From an uncultured Candidatus Pelagibacter sp. (GTDB taxonomy: Bacteria > Pseudomonadota > Alphaproteobacteria > Pelagibacterales > Pelagibacteraceae), in NCBI RefSeq assembly GCF_943788075.1, contig NZ_CALSOW010000004.1, positions 1 to 64,000 on the forward strand: a stretch of 64,000 nucleotides of DNA, written 5' to 3'. The stretch's first letter is position 1. Every line of letters begins with the position of its first letter. The notes under the pieces are model-generated. The model was not told the DNA's origin. It was given only the letters and a program-made list of their open reading frames with translations, and ran no database searches. A program made the position numbers and the translations under genes. Positions 18,618 through 27,789 of the stretch are shown piece after piece.

Positions 18618-19385
18618 CTTAATTTCAATTGGAGTGTGATCTGAGGGTTTTTCTCTACCTCTAGGATCTTTGTTAATATTAATATCTTTTATGTTATCAA
18701 TTATAGAATTTGAGACTAAAAAGTGATCAATTCTCATACCGTTATTTTTTTGCCATGCTCCTCTCATGTAATCCCAGAATGTATAACCCTCTTTATCTTC
18801 GTTAAAATGCCTGTAAACATCACTAAAGCCTATGTTTAGCATCTCTCTAAATTTCTTTCTTATTTCAAGTCTGTATAAAGCATCATCTTCAAAACTTTTA
18901 ACATTATAAACATCTTCTGCAGATGGAATAACATTGAAGTCACCAGCAAGTATTATATTAGAATTTTTTTTTGATAAGGATTTTAATTGTTTAATTAATT
19001 GATCCATCCAATCTTTCTTGTATTCATATTTTTCAGTATCAACTGGATTACCATTTGGCGTATATATATTTATCAATTGAATATTTTTCTTTTTATATTC
19101 AATTTCAGCAGAAATTATTCTTGATTGTTTTAACTTATCTTTGATTAAGTCCGTTCTTACATTTGTTAATTTAGTTTTTGAGATAATAGCAACACCATTG
19201 TAGCTTTTTTGACCAAATACATGACTTTCATAATCCATTGAAGCAAAATCATCATAGGGGAAATTGACATCTTCAGTTTTAATTTCCTGCATCATTAAGA
19301 CATCAGGTTTGTATTTTAATAAATAGCTTTTGATATTTTCAATTCTTGCTCTTACAGAGTTGACATTCCAAGAAGAAATAATCAT
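18609..19385 (-). CDS. xth: Exodeoxyribonuclease III (AP endonuclease)
   Basis: Base-excision repair enzyme that cuts DNA 5' to abasic sites and degrades 3' ends. The start chosen is the ATG at 19385 (IISSWNVNSVRARIENIKSY), because it overlaps the erpA stop by one base and matches the family N-terminus; a longer frame upstream is a shadow of erpA. At 258 residues it is normal. Catalytic blocks are MMQEIKTED (Mg-binding Glu), NIYTPNGN, LAGDFNVIP (Asp/Asn), and the C-terminal SDHTPIEI (Asp-His). Convergent with the Ldh gene, overlapping it by 9 bases. Confidence 0.95.
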   Translation of the reverse strand: MIISSWNVNSVRARIENIKSYLLKYKPDVLMMQEIKTEDVNFPYDDFASMDYESHVFGQKSYNGVAIISKTKLTNVRTDLIKDKLKQSRIISAEIEYKKKNIQLINIYTPNGNPVDTEKYEYKKDWMDQLIKQLKSLSKKNSNIILAGDFNVIPSAEDVYNVKSFEDDALYRLEIRKKFREMLNIGFSDVYRHFNEDKEGYTFWDYMRGAWQKNNGMRIDHFLVSNSIIDNIKDININKDPRGREKPSDHTPIEIKLA

Positions 19386-19702
19386 TAAAGTGAAAAAGAA
19401 ACACCACAACCACATGAAGATTTGGTTTGTGGGTTAGATATTTTAAAAGACTCTCCAATTAATTCTGACACATAGTCGACCTCTGAACCTTTTAATAAAT
19501 CTGCAGACGTTTTATCAATTAAGATATTTTCATAATTAAGATCATCATCATTTTTAGATTGATCAAATGTAAATTCATACTGAAATCCAGAACAGCCACC
19601 ACCTTTAATAGCGATTCTAAAAAAAGAACCTTTATCTTTTTTAGACAATAAATTTCCTATTTGTTTTAGAGCATTATCTGTAAATTTAATTTCTTTAATC
19701 AT
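19385..19702 (-). CDS. erpA: Iron-sulfur cluster insertion protein (ErpA/IscA family)
   Basis: A-type Fe-S carrier of 105 residues. The three conserved cysteines are C37 (GGGCSGFQYEF) and C97/C99 (SSCGCGVSF). FTDNALKQIGNLL at the start and VDYVSELIGESFKISNP before the C-terminal cysteines are family hallmarks. It is the first gene of a two-gene unit with xth, to which it is translationally coupled. ErpA and IscA cannot be told apart firmly by eye; no isc/suf genes are adjacent, which slightly favours ErpA. The dgt gene diverges 50 bases away. Confidence 0.92.
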   Translation of the reverse strand: MIKEIKFTDNALKQIGNLLSKKDKGSFFRIAIKGGGCSGFQYEFTFDQSKNDDDLNYENILIDKTSADLLKGSEVDYVSELIGESFKISNPQTKSSCGCGVSFSL

Positions 19703-19752
19703 GACCGAACACTGTTAATACTAATATAATACTTAATTATTTAAATTAAAGG

Positions 19753-20871
19753 ATGAAAAAACATTTAAAGTTAGGCATATTTAAAAGCAAGGGACGACTT
19801 AATAATGAGCCCACTTCTAAGTATAGATCACCGTTTCAAAGAGATAGAGATAGAATAATTCATAGCGCTTCTTTTCGAAGGCTTAAACATAAAACACAAG
19901 TTTTTGTTAATACAGAAGGTGATCATTTTAGAACTAGAATAACCCATTCAATTGAGGTAGCTCAAATAGCCAGATCAATTGCAAAATACTTAAACTTAAA
20001 TGAAGATCTTGCAGAAACATTAAGTCTTGCCCACGATTTAGGTCACACTCCTTTTGGTCATGCAGGTGAATATGCTTTGGATGAGTGTATGGAAAATTAT
20101 GGTGGTTTTGACCATAATCTTCAAACATTAAGAATTGTTATGTTTTTAGAGAATAAATATTTTAAATTTAAAGGCCTTAATTTATCTATTGAAACCTTAG
20201 AGGGATTATTAAAGCACAATGGTCCCGTTGAAGACTCAAATTTAGTAAATAGTTTAATTGGTTTAAAAATATTTAAAGGTAAAATTAATTTTAATACATT
20301 TCCCTCTCTAGAGGCTCAAATTTCAGCAATTTCTGATGATATAGCTTATAACAATCATGATATCCAGGATGGTATTAACGCTAATTTATTTAAACTAGAA
20401 GAGTTAATAGAGATAGATTTTTTTAGATCAATTTATCTTAAATATAAAAAAAAAATTAACAAAAAAAATTATAAAATTGCAACTTATCAAATTATTAGAG
20501 ACTCGATTGATTTAATGATTAGAGATCTATTAACAAATACTCAAAAAAACTTAAAAAATTTTAAAATAAAATCAATTAAAGATATCGCGAATTCAGATCA
20601 ATTATTAGTTTGTTTTTCAAATTCAATTCAAAAATCAGAAAAAGAAATTAAATTATTTTTAAGAACTAAAATGTACAATAACAAACTAGTATTAAAAAAG
20701 AATCAAAGAGGAAAAATCATTATTAAGAAACTATTTGGTATAATTAAATCAAATCCAAGAAAATTTCTTACAAAAGATCAATTGACTAAAGATAAATTTA
20801 GAGCTATTTCAGATTTTATTTCAGGTATGACAGATCGTTATGCTATTAACCTATATAACAATTTTAAATGA
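19753..20871 (+). CDS. dgt: dGTPase-like HD-domain triphosphohydrolase
   Basis: Deoxynucleotide triphosphohydrolase (dNTPase) of 372 residues. The N-terminus SKYRSPFQRDRDRIIHSASF and RRLKHKTQVF is the usual signature. Metal-binding HD residues are in RITHSIEVAQIARSIAKYL and AHDLGHTPFGHAGE, with the further conserved GGFDHNLQTLRI and DDIAYNNHDIQDGI. Its last four bases overlap the argS start (ATGA), so they are in one operon. The role is likely control of dNTP pools; substrate preference is not visible from sequence. Confidence 0.94.
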   Translation: MKKHLKLGIFKSKGRLNNEPTSKYRSPFQRDRDRIIHSASFRRLKHKTQVFVNTEGDHFRTRITHSIEVAQIARSIAKYLNLNEDLAETLSLAHDLGHTPFGHAGEYALDECMENYGGFDHNLQTLRIVMFLENKYFKFKGLNLSIETLEGLLKHNGPVEDSNLVNSLIGLKIFKGKINFNTFPSLEAQISAISDDIAYNNHDIQDGINANLFKLEELIEIDFFRSIYLKYKKKINKKNYKIATYQIIRDSIDLMIRDLLTNTQKNLKNFKIKSIKDIANSDQLLVCFSNSIQKSEKEIKLFLRTKMYNNKLVLKKNQRGKIIIKKLFGIIKSNPRKFLTKDQLTKDKFRAISDFISGMTDRYAINLYNNFK

Positions 20872-22601
20872 ATATTTTTGAATTATATCTAGATAAAATT
20901 AAGTCAATTATTATTGATCTTAATAAAAAGGGAGAACTTATTATTCCCGAAACTTTAAATGGAATAAATTCCGAAATACCCCCAGCTAAATTTGATAGTG
21001 ATATTTCTACAAATGTTGCAATGGTTCTATCAAAATTAAATAAAAAACCTCCATTAGATCTAGCAGAAAAAATATCACCAATAATTAAAGAAAATGATCC
21101 TCTAATAGAAAGTATCACTATTGTTAAACCTGGTTTTATTAATATTAAATTTAAACCTATTTTTTGGTCTAATTTTATTAAAGAAATAATTTTAAATGCA
21201 AAAACTTTTGGAATTAATGAAAAAGAAAAAAAACTTAATTATTTAGTTGAGTTTGTGTCAGCTAATCCAACAGGTCCACTTCACGTAGGTCATTGTCGTG
21301 GTGCCATATTAGGTGATGTAATTTCTAATGTATTACTTTTTAACAATCATAAAGTTACAAAAGAATATTATGTTAATGATTATGGTAATCAGATTATAAA
21401 CTTTACAAAATCTGTATATTTTAGAATTCGTGAAGTTAAATATAATGAGACTTTCCCAAGTGAAAATCCTGACTTATATCCAGGTGATTATCTAATTGAT
21501 TTTGCAAATAATATTATTACTTCCAATAAAGACCTTAACTTTGATAAGTATGAGGATATAAGTGAAAAATTAACCGCCTTATCTATTGAACAAGCTTTAT
21601 TATTAATTAAAAAAAATCTTAAAAGTCTTGGCATTAAACATGACAGTTTTGTAAGTGAAAAAAATATTGTTCAAAATAAAGAAGTTGAAAATGTTATCAA
21701 CTTTCTAGAATCTAATAATTTTGTATATAAAGGTAAAATCAAAGCACCAGAAGGTGAAGATAACAAAAATTGGGTTGAGAGAGAGCAATTATTATTTAAA
21801 TCTTCCGATTTTGGAGACGATAAAGATAGAGCCTTACAAAAATCAGATGGTACATGGACCTATTTTGCAAGTGATGTGGCTTATCATAAAAACAAAGTCG
21901 ACCGTAAATTTGACTATTTAATAAACATTCTTGGTGCTGATCACGCAGGTTACATAAAAAGAATTTCTTCATCTGTAGATGCGCTCTCTGGAACAAAAAA
22001 TAAATTAATTTGTAAAATTAGTCAACTTGTAAAATTAATTAAAGATAATCAGCCATTTAAAATGTCAAAAAGAAAAGGGGATTATATTACAGTTGATGAT
22101 TTGATTGATGAAGTAGGAAAAGATGCAACTAGATTTATTATGCTTAACAGAAGTAGTGATGTTGAGCTAGATTTTGATTTTGATGCAGTTAAAGAAAAAT
22201 CAAAAGACAATCCACTCTATTATGTTCAATATTGTTATGCTAGAATTTCATCTGTATTTAGACATTTAGAAAAAGATTTAGATAAAGACATAAATATAGA
22301 TAATTATAACTTCGAGTATTCTGCTGATGAAATTAAGATTTTAAAGAAGATTTCTGAATGGCCTAAATGTATTGATTTAGCCAGTTCAAAACTTGAACCT
22401 CACCGAATACCAATTTTTTTATATGAACTAGCTGCAGAATTTCACTCTTATTGGAATCTTGGTAAACAATTTCCTGAAAAACGATTTATCAATGATCAAA
22501 AAAATATCTCTCAGGATAAGTTAGTTTTTTTAAAAGCAATTTCCAATGTTATTAAATCAGGAATGGATATAGTTGGTGTCTTGTCTCCATCTAAGATGTA
22601 A
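20868..22601 (+). CDS. argS: Arginyl-tRNA synthetase
   Basis: Class I synthetase charging tRNA-Arg. The 577-residue protein has an N-terminal Add-1 domain (residues 1-110), the ANPTGPLHVGHCRGAILGD block with the HVGH form of HIGH, DVAYHKNKVDRKFD, and a KMSKS-like loop KMSKRKGDYITVDDL, unusual for ArgS, which often lacks it, but common in alphaproteobacteria. The anticodon-binding helical domain ends with the typical GMDIVGVLSPSKM. It starts inside dgt and its stop codon provides the A of the next ATG. Confidence 0.97.
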   Translation: MNIFELYLDKIKSIIIDLNKKGELIIPETLNGINSEIPPAKFDSDISTNVAMVLSKLNKKPPLDLAEKISPIIKENDPLIESITIVKPGFINIKFKPIFWSNFIKEIILNAKTFGINEKEKKLNYLVEFVSANPTGPLHVGHCRGAILGDVISNVLLFNNHKVTKEYYVNDYGNQIINFTKSVYFRIREVKYNETFPSENPDLYPGDYLIDFANNIITSNKDLNFDKYEDISEKLTALSIEQALLLIKKNLKSLGIKHDSFVSEKNIVQNKEVENVINFLESNNFVYKGKIKAPEGEDNKNWVEREQLLFKSSDFGDDKDRALQKSDGTWTYFASDVAYHKNKVDRKFDYLINILGADHAGYIKRISSSVDALSGTKNKLICKISQLVKLIKDNQPFKMSKRKGDYITVDDLIDEVGKDATRFIMLNRSSDVELDFDFDAVKEKSKDNPLYYVQYCYARISSVFRHLEKDLDKDINIDNYNFEYSADEIKILKKISEWPKCIDLASSKLEPHRIPIFLYELAAEFHSYWNLGKQFPEKRFINDQKNISQDKLVFLKAISNVIKSGMDIVGVLSPSKM

Positions 22602-22861
22602 TGTTAAAAGAGATTAAGTATTTATCATTTATAGTAATCATTGCATTATTTCTTTTTTTTACTGGAAAATTTTATTTTTCAAATGAAAACATTAAAAATA
22701 CTTATCGAACTTATAAAAATATTGATCAGAAGATTAAAGATTATTCTAAAAATTTACCAATATTAAAAAGTGATACAGAAAATATTATTGAATATGTCAA
22801 ACAGACTGACAAAAAAAAGAAAAAAAAATTTAATTTTTGGAAACTTTTAGAAAATGATTAA
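22601..22861 (+). CDS. Small single-pass membrane protein of unknown function
   Basis: An 86-residue protein with one strong hydrophobic helix (residues 8-27), then a basic, lysine-rich tail that ends KKKKKKFNFWKLLEND. It is not recognised. Position between argS and nagZ is where related alphaproteobacteria encode a larger SPOR-domain protein; the tail here has no SPOR domain, so it may be a reduced version. The start overlaps the argS stop by one base, and its end overlaps nagZ by 8 bases, which supports real translation. Confidence 0.7.
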   Translation: MLKEIKYLSFIVIIALFLFFTGKFYFSNENIKNTYRTYKNIDQKIKDYSKNLPILKSDTENIIEYVKQTDKKKKKKFNFWKLLEND

Positions 22862-23804
22862 AAATAAAAGAGCTTTCATAGTTGGCATTAAATCGTACAA
22901 GCTATCCATTAATGAAAAAAAATTTTTAATTAAATACAAACCATGGGGTGTGATACTTTTTTTAAGAAATATTAAAACTATTAAACAAACAAAAAGTTTA
23001 ACAGACAGTATAAAAAAAATCTTTAAAGATAAAAATTATCCAATATTAATTGATCAAGAAGGTGGAAGAGTAAATAGATTAAGTAATATTATTTCTTTTG
23101 ATAATTTAACATCTGAATATTTTGGCAATCTTTATGAAAAAGAGAAAATAAAATTAAATATAATCTATAAATTATTTATTGATAAAACTTCTCATTTATT
23201 GAAACTGATAGGAGCAAACATTAATACGGTGCCAGTTTTGGATCTTAGAATTAAAGGATCTAGCAATATAATTGGTGATCGATCTTTCTCTAAAAAAATA
23301 AATACAGTCTCTAAAATGGGTGATTTATGTATAAAATATTTCCATATGAATTCGATTGGAACTATAATTAAACATATACCAGGTCATGGTTTAGCCAAAG
23401 TAGATAGTCATAATTTTACCCCTGTAGTCAATAAATCACTTAAATATCTTAAAAAAAATGATTTTAGTGTTTTTAAAAAGAAAAATTGTTTTTTTGCTAT
23501 GACAGGACACGTTATTTATAAAAATATAGATCAGTCAAACACCGCAACTCATTCAAAAAAAGTCATTAATCATATTAGAAATTCAATAGGTTTTAAAAAT
23601 ATTATAATTTCAGATGATCTTTCAATGAAAAGCTTAAAAGAGTCTATGAAAGATAATACCGCTAAATCGTTTAAAGCTGGTTGCAATATAGTTCTTCATT
23701 GCAATAGTAAGCTTGATGAAATGAAGATTGTGGCTGAAAATTCACCCTTGATAAGTAGTTTTATAATTAAAAAAACATCACAATTTTATAAAATTTTAAG
23801 TTAG
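22854..23804 (+). CDS. nagZ: Beta-N-acetylhexosaminidase (peptidoglycan recycling)
   Basis: Glycoside hydrolase family 3 enzyme that removes N-acetylglucosamine from muropeptides. The protein has 316 residues. Key blocks are KPWGVILFLRNI, LIDQEGGRVNRL (substrate-binding), the catalytic loop KHIPGHGLAKVDSH with the family His/Asp, and IISDDLSMKSL. The residue order is normal for NagZ. It overlaps the preceding small gene by 8 bases and is followed within 10 bases by scpA, an arrangement common in alphaproteobacteria. Confidence 0.94.
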   Translation: MIKNKRAFIVGIKSYKLSINEKKFLIKYKPWGVILFLRNIKTIKQTKSLTDSIKKIFKDKNYPILIDQEGGRVNRLSNIISFDNLTSEYFGNLYEKEKIKLNIIYKLFIDKTSHLLKLIGANINTVPVLDLRIKGSSNIIGDRSFSKKINTVSKMGDLCIKYFHMNSIGTIIKHIPGHGLAKVDSHNFTPVVNKSLKYLKKNDFSVFKKKNCFFAMTGHVIYKNIDQSNTATHSKKVINHIRNSIGFKNIIISDDLSMKSLKESMKDNTAKSFKAGCNIVLHCNSKLDEMKIVAENSPLISSFIIKKTSQFYKILS

Positions 23805-23813
23805 TATTTGTTT

Positions 23814-24557
23814 ATGTCTGAGTCTGATTCTGTTTTATTTAATGTTGATATTAATAACTATAATGGACCTCTTGATGTTTTGCTTGATCTTGCGAAAGCT
23901 CAAAAGGTAGATTTAGAAGAAATATCAATAACAAAACTTGCTGATCAATTTCATGACTATATCACCAAAGAAAAAGACTTAAATTTAGAAATAGCATCTG
24001 AATATTTATTAATGGCAACTTGGTTAGCTTATTTAAAATCAAAATTATTACTTCCTGGTACTCCTGAGGAAGAATTTAAAGTTCAAGAAGTTGCAGAAAA
24101 ATTAAAGTTACAACTTAAAAAATTAGAGTTAATAAGATTACTTTCAGAACAGATGCTTAAAAGAAATCGATTAGGTAGAGAAATCAGAACTCGTGGAATA
24201 AAAGGAAATATAAGATCTATTTATAGTTCTGAATACAAAGTAAGCTTATTTGAACTTTTGAAATCATACTCTTCAATAGTTATGACTAAAGATTTTCAAA
24301 CAATGAATATTCCAAAATTACCTGTATTTACTACTGAGGATGGCATTAAGACTATAAAACAATTTCTGGGTAAGCTTATGGATTGGAAAAACCTTGATGA
24401 ACTAATTCCAAAAAATTTTAAAAGTGGTTCTAAATATAAAAAAACAGGTAAAGCTGGTATTTTTGCTGGATCTTTAGAGTTAGTTAAGGAAGGTAATCTT
24501 TCGATGAAACAAGATAATTTATTTGATGATATTTATGTAAGGGAAATTAATGATTAA
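23814..24557 (+). CDS. scpA: Segregation and condensation protein A
   Basis: Kleisin subunit that, with SMC and ScpB, condenses and segregates the chromosome. About 247 residues from the ATG at 23814, chosen over a TTG two codons earlier because it is the standard codon. N-terminal kleisin motif NYNGPLDVLLDLAKAQKVDL and SEYLLMATWLAYLKSKLLLP are diagnostic; the C-terminal part ends before a winged-helix segment is fully clear. It overlaps scpB by 8 bases. Confidence 0.94.
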   Translation: MSESDSVLFNVDINNYNGPLDVLLDLAKAQKVDLEEISITKLADQFHDYITKEKDLNLEIASEYLLMATWLAYLKSKLLLPGTPEEEFKVQEVAEKLKLQLKKLELIRLLSEQMLKRNRLGREIRTRGIKGNIRSIYSSEYKVSLFELLKSYSSIVMTKDFQTMNIPKLPVFTTEDGIKTIKQFLGKLMDWKNLDELIPKNFKSGSKYKKTGKAGIFAGSLELVKEGNLSMKQDNLFDDIYVREIND

Positions 24558-25254
24558 AAAAGAAAAAGTTACCAAAAATAATATAGTTAAATTTCCATCT
24601 AAAACTACTGATCTTGAAAAAGAAATTGAGGCAGTAATTTTTGCAGCTGCCGAACCTCTTGATGTTGATACAATTGAAAGTAAAATTTCTAAGAAAGCAA
24701 ATGTTGTAAAATCATTAGAAAAATTGCAACAAGAATATTTAAGTCGTGGAATAAATCTGGTCTGCATTAAAGATAAATGGTCATTTAGAACATCACCTAA
24801 GCTATCAACTTTAATGACTCAGGAAAAAACAGTTGAAAAAAAATTATCTCGTGCAGCAATAGAAACTTTAGCAATAATTGTTTATCACCAACCTGTCACC
24901 AGAGCGGAAATTGAGGAGATACGGGGTGTTGCTTTTGGAACAAATACTTTAGAGATTTTAATGGAATTAGACTGGGTCAAACCAGGAGGCCGAAAAGATG
25001 TACCTGGCAAACCAATCCAATATCTAACGACAGATGGTTTTTTAAGTCATTTTAATTTACAGAAACTGTCAGACCTTCCGACTGTAGACGAGTTAGGTGC
25101 TGCTGGATTAATTGATAGTTCTAGTGTTGATAATGCAATATTTGGTACAAGTAAATTTTTTAAAGAAAAACAAGATGAAAAAAAAGAAGATATCTATTCT
25201 AATATTGATGAAATGCTAAATAGTACTCTTGATGAAGAGGAAAAAGATTCATAA
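24550..25254 (+). CDS. scpB: Segregation and condensation protein B
   Basis: Partner of ScpA in the SMC condensin complex. The 234-residue protein has two winged-helix domains: residues about 20-90 (EIEAVIFAAAEPLDVDTI) and 95-170 (LSRAAIETLAIIVYHQPVTR and AEIEEIRGVAFGTNTLEILM), the latter being the ScpB signature. The C-terminal 50 residues are acidic and low-complexity. Overlap with scpA shows coupled translation; the tat genes follow after 43 bases. Confidence 0.95.
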   Translation: MIKKEKVTKNNIVKFPSKTTDLEKEIEAVIFAAAEPLDVDTIESKISKKANVVKSLEKLQQEYLSRGINLVCIKDKWSFRTSPKLSTLMTQEKTVEKKLSRAAIETLAIIVYHQPVTRAEIEEIRGVAFGTNTLEILMELDWVKPGGRKDVPGKPIQYLTTDGFLSHFNLQKLSDLPTVDELGAAGLIDSSSVDNAIFGTSKFFKEKQDEKKEDIYSNIDEMLNSTLDEEEKDS

Positions 25255-25297
25255 AAAAGTAACTTTAAAATCAATCATAAAAAGGTTATAAGTTTTT

Positions 25298-25498
25298 ATG
25301 AGCATAGGAATTTGGCAAATAGCAATTGTTGTAATATTAGTTGTCTTATTATTTGGACGAGGAAAAATATCGAGTCTAATGGGTGATGTTGCTAAAGGCA
25401 TAAAAAGTTTCAAAAAAGGAATGGCGTCAGATGTTACTGACGAAAGTGAGCCAAAAAACATTTCCGACGAAAATAAAGACTCAAATAATAAAGATTAA
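25298..25498 (+). CDS. tatA: Sec-independent translocase protein TatA
   Basis: Pore-forming subunit of the twin-arginine translocase. The protein has 66 residues: a short N-terminus, one membrane helix (residues 3-19), the hinge LLFGRGKI with the conserved FG, then an amphipathic helix [15 protein letters not shown] and an acidic tail. It begins a tatA-tatB-tatC cluster with 5-base spacing to tatB. Frame intact. Confidence 0.95.
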   Translation: MSIGIWQIAIVVILVVLLFGRGKISSLMGDVAKGIKSFKKGMASDVTDESEPKNISDENKDSNNKD

Positions 25499-25503
25499 AT
25501 TAC

Positions 25504-25719
25504 ATGCCTACTATTGGTTGGTTTGAAATTTTAATTGTTGTTGGTATTGCTATAGTTGTACTTGGGCCTAAAGATTTTCCCGTCATGTTAAAAAAAGCTG
25601 GTTCTTGGATTGGCACAGCCAAAAAATACATGCATGATATTCAAAATGAAGTTTCCAATATCGACATTGATGATGAAAAAACTAACGAAATAAAAAAAGA
25701 TACCAAAAAAGATGAGTAA
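25504..25719 (+). CDS. tatB: Sec-independent translocase protein TatB
   Basis: TatB subunit, which with TatC forms the twin-arginine signal receptor. At 71 residues it is short for TatB. The family start MPTIGWFEILIVVGIAIVVLG and the hinge GPKDFPVMLKKAG are clear, including the conserved glutamate in the helix. It overlaps tatC by 8 bases. A second TatA is the alternative, but the WFEI motif and position next to tatC favour TatB. Confidence 0.9.
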   Translation: MPTIGWFEILIVVGIAIVVLGPKDFPVMLKKAGSWIGTAKKYMHDIQNEVSNIDIDDEKTNEIKKDTKKDE

Positions 25720-26482
25720 TGAAGAAAATGAAGGTGGCTTTATAAGTCATTTAACTGAATTAAGAAAAAGACTAATCCATAGTTTTTTATTTTTATTTAT
25801 ATTTTTTGTAGGATGTTATTTTTTTGCAGAAAATATATACGGTTTTTTAGTAGATCCATTTGCTAAAGCAGTAAAAGATGATGGATCTGAAAGAAGATTA
25901 ATCTTTACAGCACTACAAGAAACTTTTTTAACCTATCTAAAAGTTTCATTCTTCACAGCTTTTTTTGTGACATGTCCATTTATTCTTATGCAAATATGGA
26001 AATTTATAGCGCCAGGTTTATATAAGCATGAAAAAATTGCTATTATGCCTTACTTAATCTTAACTCCTATATTATTTCTTCTAGGAGGGATGCTAGTTTA
26101 TTATCTGATCATGCCACTAGCCATTAAATTTTTCTTGTCATTTGAAAGCACTGGTCTTTCAACAAGCTTACCTATTCAGCTTGAGGCAAAAGTTAACGAA
26201 TATTTATCACTTGTTATGAAACTTATTTTTGCTTTTGGATTAAGTTTTCAACTACCTGTAGTACTTAGTTTGTTAGCTAGAGTAGGAATTGTTGATAGTC
26301 AGTTTTTAAAAGAAAGACGAAAATATGTTGTTGTAATTATTTTTGCTGCAGCTGCTTTACTCACTCCACCAGACCCTATAACACAAATTGGTTTAGCTAT
26401 TCCATTATTAATTTTATATGAATTATCAATATTTTCTGTAAAATTTATTGAAAACAAAAATTTAAAAAAAACAGATGCATAA
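25712..26482 (+). CDS. tatC: Sec-independent translocase protein TatC
   Basis: Polytopic core of the Tat translocase, 256 residues with six hydrophobic segments. Conserved features are the N-terminal FISHLTELRKRLIHSFLF, the periplasmic ETFLTYLKVSFF with the key glutamate, PFILMQIWKFIAPGLYKHEK and the LLTPPDPITQIGLAIPLLIL region. It overlaps tatB upstream and serS downstream by 8 bases. A likely substrate of this machinery is the RR-signal lipoprotein encoded at 41497-42330. Confidence 0.96.
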   Translation: MSNEENEGGFISHLTELRKRLIHSFLFLFIFFVGCYFFAENIYGFLVDPFAKAVKDDGSERRLIFTALQETFLTYLKVSFFTAFFVTCPFILMQIWKFIAPGLYKHEKIAIMPYLILTPILFLLGGMLVYYLIMPLAIKFFLSFESTGLSTSLPIQLEAKVNEYLSLVMKLIFAFGLSFQLPVVLSLLARVGIVDSQFLKERRKYVVVIIFAAAALLTPPDPITQIGLAIPLLILYELSIFSVKFIENKNLKKTDA

Positions 26483-27734
26483 TTTAAAAGATATAAGAAA
26501 AGACTTCTCTGTTTTTGCAAAATCTCTTGAAAAAAGATCTATCAACTTAGATATTAAAAATTTACAAAAATTAGATGAAGAAAATAGACAATTAATTCAA
26601 AAAAAAGAAGCTTTAGAAAAAGAAAAAAAAGATATTTCAAAATCTAAAGACGAAAAAATGTTTAAAAAATCAAAAGAAATTTCTTTAGATTTAGAAAAGA
26701 TTTCAGAAAGTCAAAAAAAAGTTAAAATTGAATTAGAAGATATATTATCAAATATTCCAAATTTACCTCATCCTGATGTCCCTAACGGTAAAGATGAAAA
26801 TGACAATATTGAGATTTCTAAATCTGGCAAAATTCCTAATTTTGATTTCAAACCTAAATCTCATTATGAACTAGGTGAAAATTTAAAGATGTTAGATTTT
26901 GATCTTGCAACAAAAACTACAGGTTCAAGATTTGTTTTTGTTAAAAATAAATTAGCTTTACTTGAAAGAGCTTTATCTAATTTTATGCTAGATACTCACG
27001 TAAATCAGAATGAATATCAGGAAATCTCACCACCATTAATTGCATCTGATAATACAATGTTTGGTACAGGACAACTACCTAAATTTGAAAACGATCAATT
27101 TGAAATTAAATTTGACGAGGGTTCTGATAGGAAATTTTTAATTCCAACAGCTGAAGTAATATTAACAAATATTGTTAAAGATAAGATAGTTGAGCGTAAT
27201 GATTTACCAATGAGATTTGTTGCTTCAACACCTTGTTTTAGAAAAGAAGCGGGAAGTTATGGAAAAGATACAAAAGGTATGATTAGGCAACATCAGTTCT
27301 ATAAAGTTGAAATGGTAAGTATTGTACAAAAAGAAAATTGCTTAGAAGAGTTAGAAAGAATGACTAACTGTGCCACAGATATTTTAGACAAATTAGAATT
27401 ACCATACAGAAAAGTTATTTTATGTTCTGGTGATATGGGTTTTAGTGCTGAAAAAACTTACGATATTGAAGTTTGGTTACCTTCAGAAAATAAATACCGT
27501 GAAATTTCATCCTGTTCTTCTTGTTCAACTTTTCAAGGTCAAAGAATGAAAACTAGATACAAAAATGAAAAGAAAGAAACTCATTTTGTAGGTACTCTCA
27601 ATGGCAGTGGTCTAGCTGTCGGTAGAACACTTATAGCTGTTTTAGAAAATTATCAGCAAAAGGATGGCTCTATTATTGTGCCAAAAGTTTTAAGACCTTA
27701 TATGAACAATTTAGAAAGTATTTCATTCAATTAA
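26475..27734 (+). CDS. serS: Seryl-tRNA synthetase
   Basis: Class II synthetase that charges tRNA-Ser. The 419-residue protein has an N-terminal coiled-coil arm (residues 25-105) that reaches the long variable arm of tRNA-Ser, then a catalytic domain. Motif 2 is FRKEAGSYGKDTKGMIRQHQF and motif 3 is GLAVGRTLIAVLENYQ. YREISSCSSCSTFQGQRM is a SerS hallmark. The start overlaps tatC by 8 bases. A cognate tRNA-Ser is at 45403-45492. Confidence 0.97.
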   Translation: MHNLKDIRKDFSVFAKSLEKRSINLDIKNLQKLDEENRQLIQKKEALEKEKKDISKSKDEKMFKKSKEISLDLEKISESQKKVKIELEDILSNIPNLPHPDVPNGKDENDNIEISKSGKIPNFDFKPKSHYELGENLKMLDFDLATKTTGSRFVFVKNKLALLERALSNFMLDTHVNQNEYQEISPPLIASDNTMFGTGQLPKFENDQFEIKFDEGSDRKFLIPTAEVILTNIVKDKIVERNDLPMRFVASTPCFRKEAGSYGKDTKGMIRQHQFYKVEMVSIVQKENCLEELERMTNCATDILDKLELPYRKVILCSGDMGFSAEKTYDIEVWLPSENKYREISSCSSCSTFQGQRMKTRYKNEKKETHFVGTLNGSGLAVGRTLIAVLENYQQKDGSIIVPKVLRPYMNNLESISFN

Positions 27735-27757
27735 AGTTGTTTTCATTATTAAGATAG

Positions 27758-27763
27758 TATAAT
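27758..27763 (+). promoter_or_regulatory. Possible promoter -10 element of the yajC-secDF unit
   Basis: An extended-type TAGTATAAT lies in the 55-base gap between serS and yajC, with a good ribosome site (AAGGAG) further down. The -35 is not clear (AAGTTG at 17-base spacing). The gap, larger than other junctions here, makes a new transcription start plausible. Confidence 0.35.
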
Positions 27764-27789
27764 AATTCAGCTAATTTATAAGGAGATTT

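Noticed and set aside
19385..19415. Longer N-terminus for exonuclease III
   Set aside because: The extra residues are an out-of-frame reading of the erpA C-terminus; the ATG overlapping the erpA stop matches the family.
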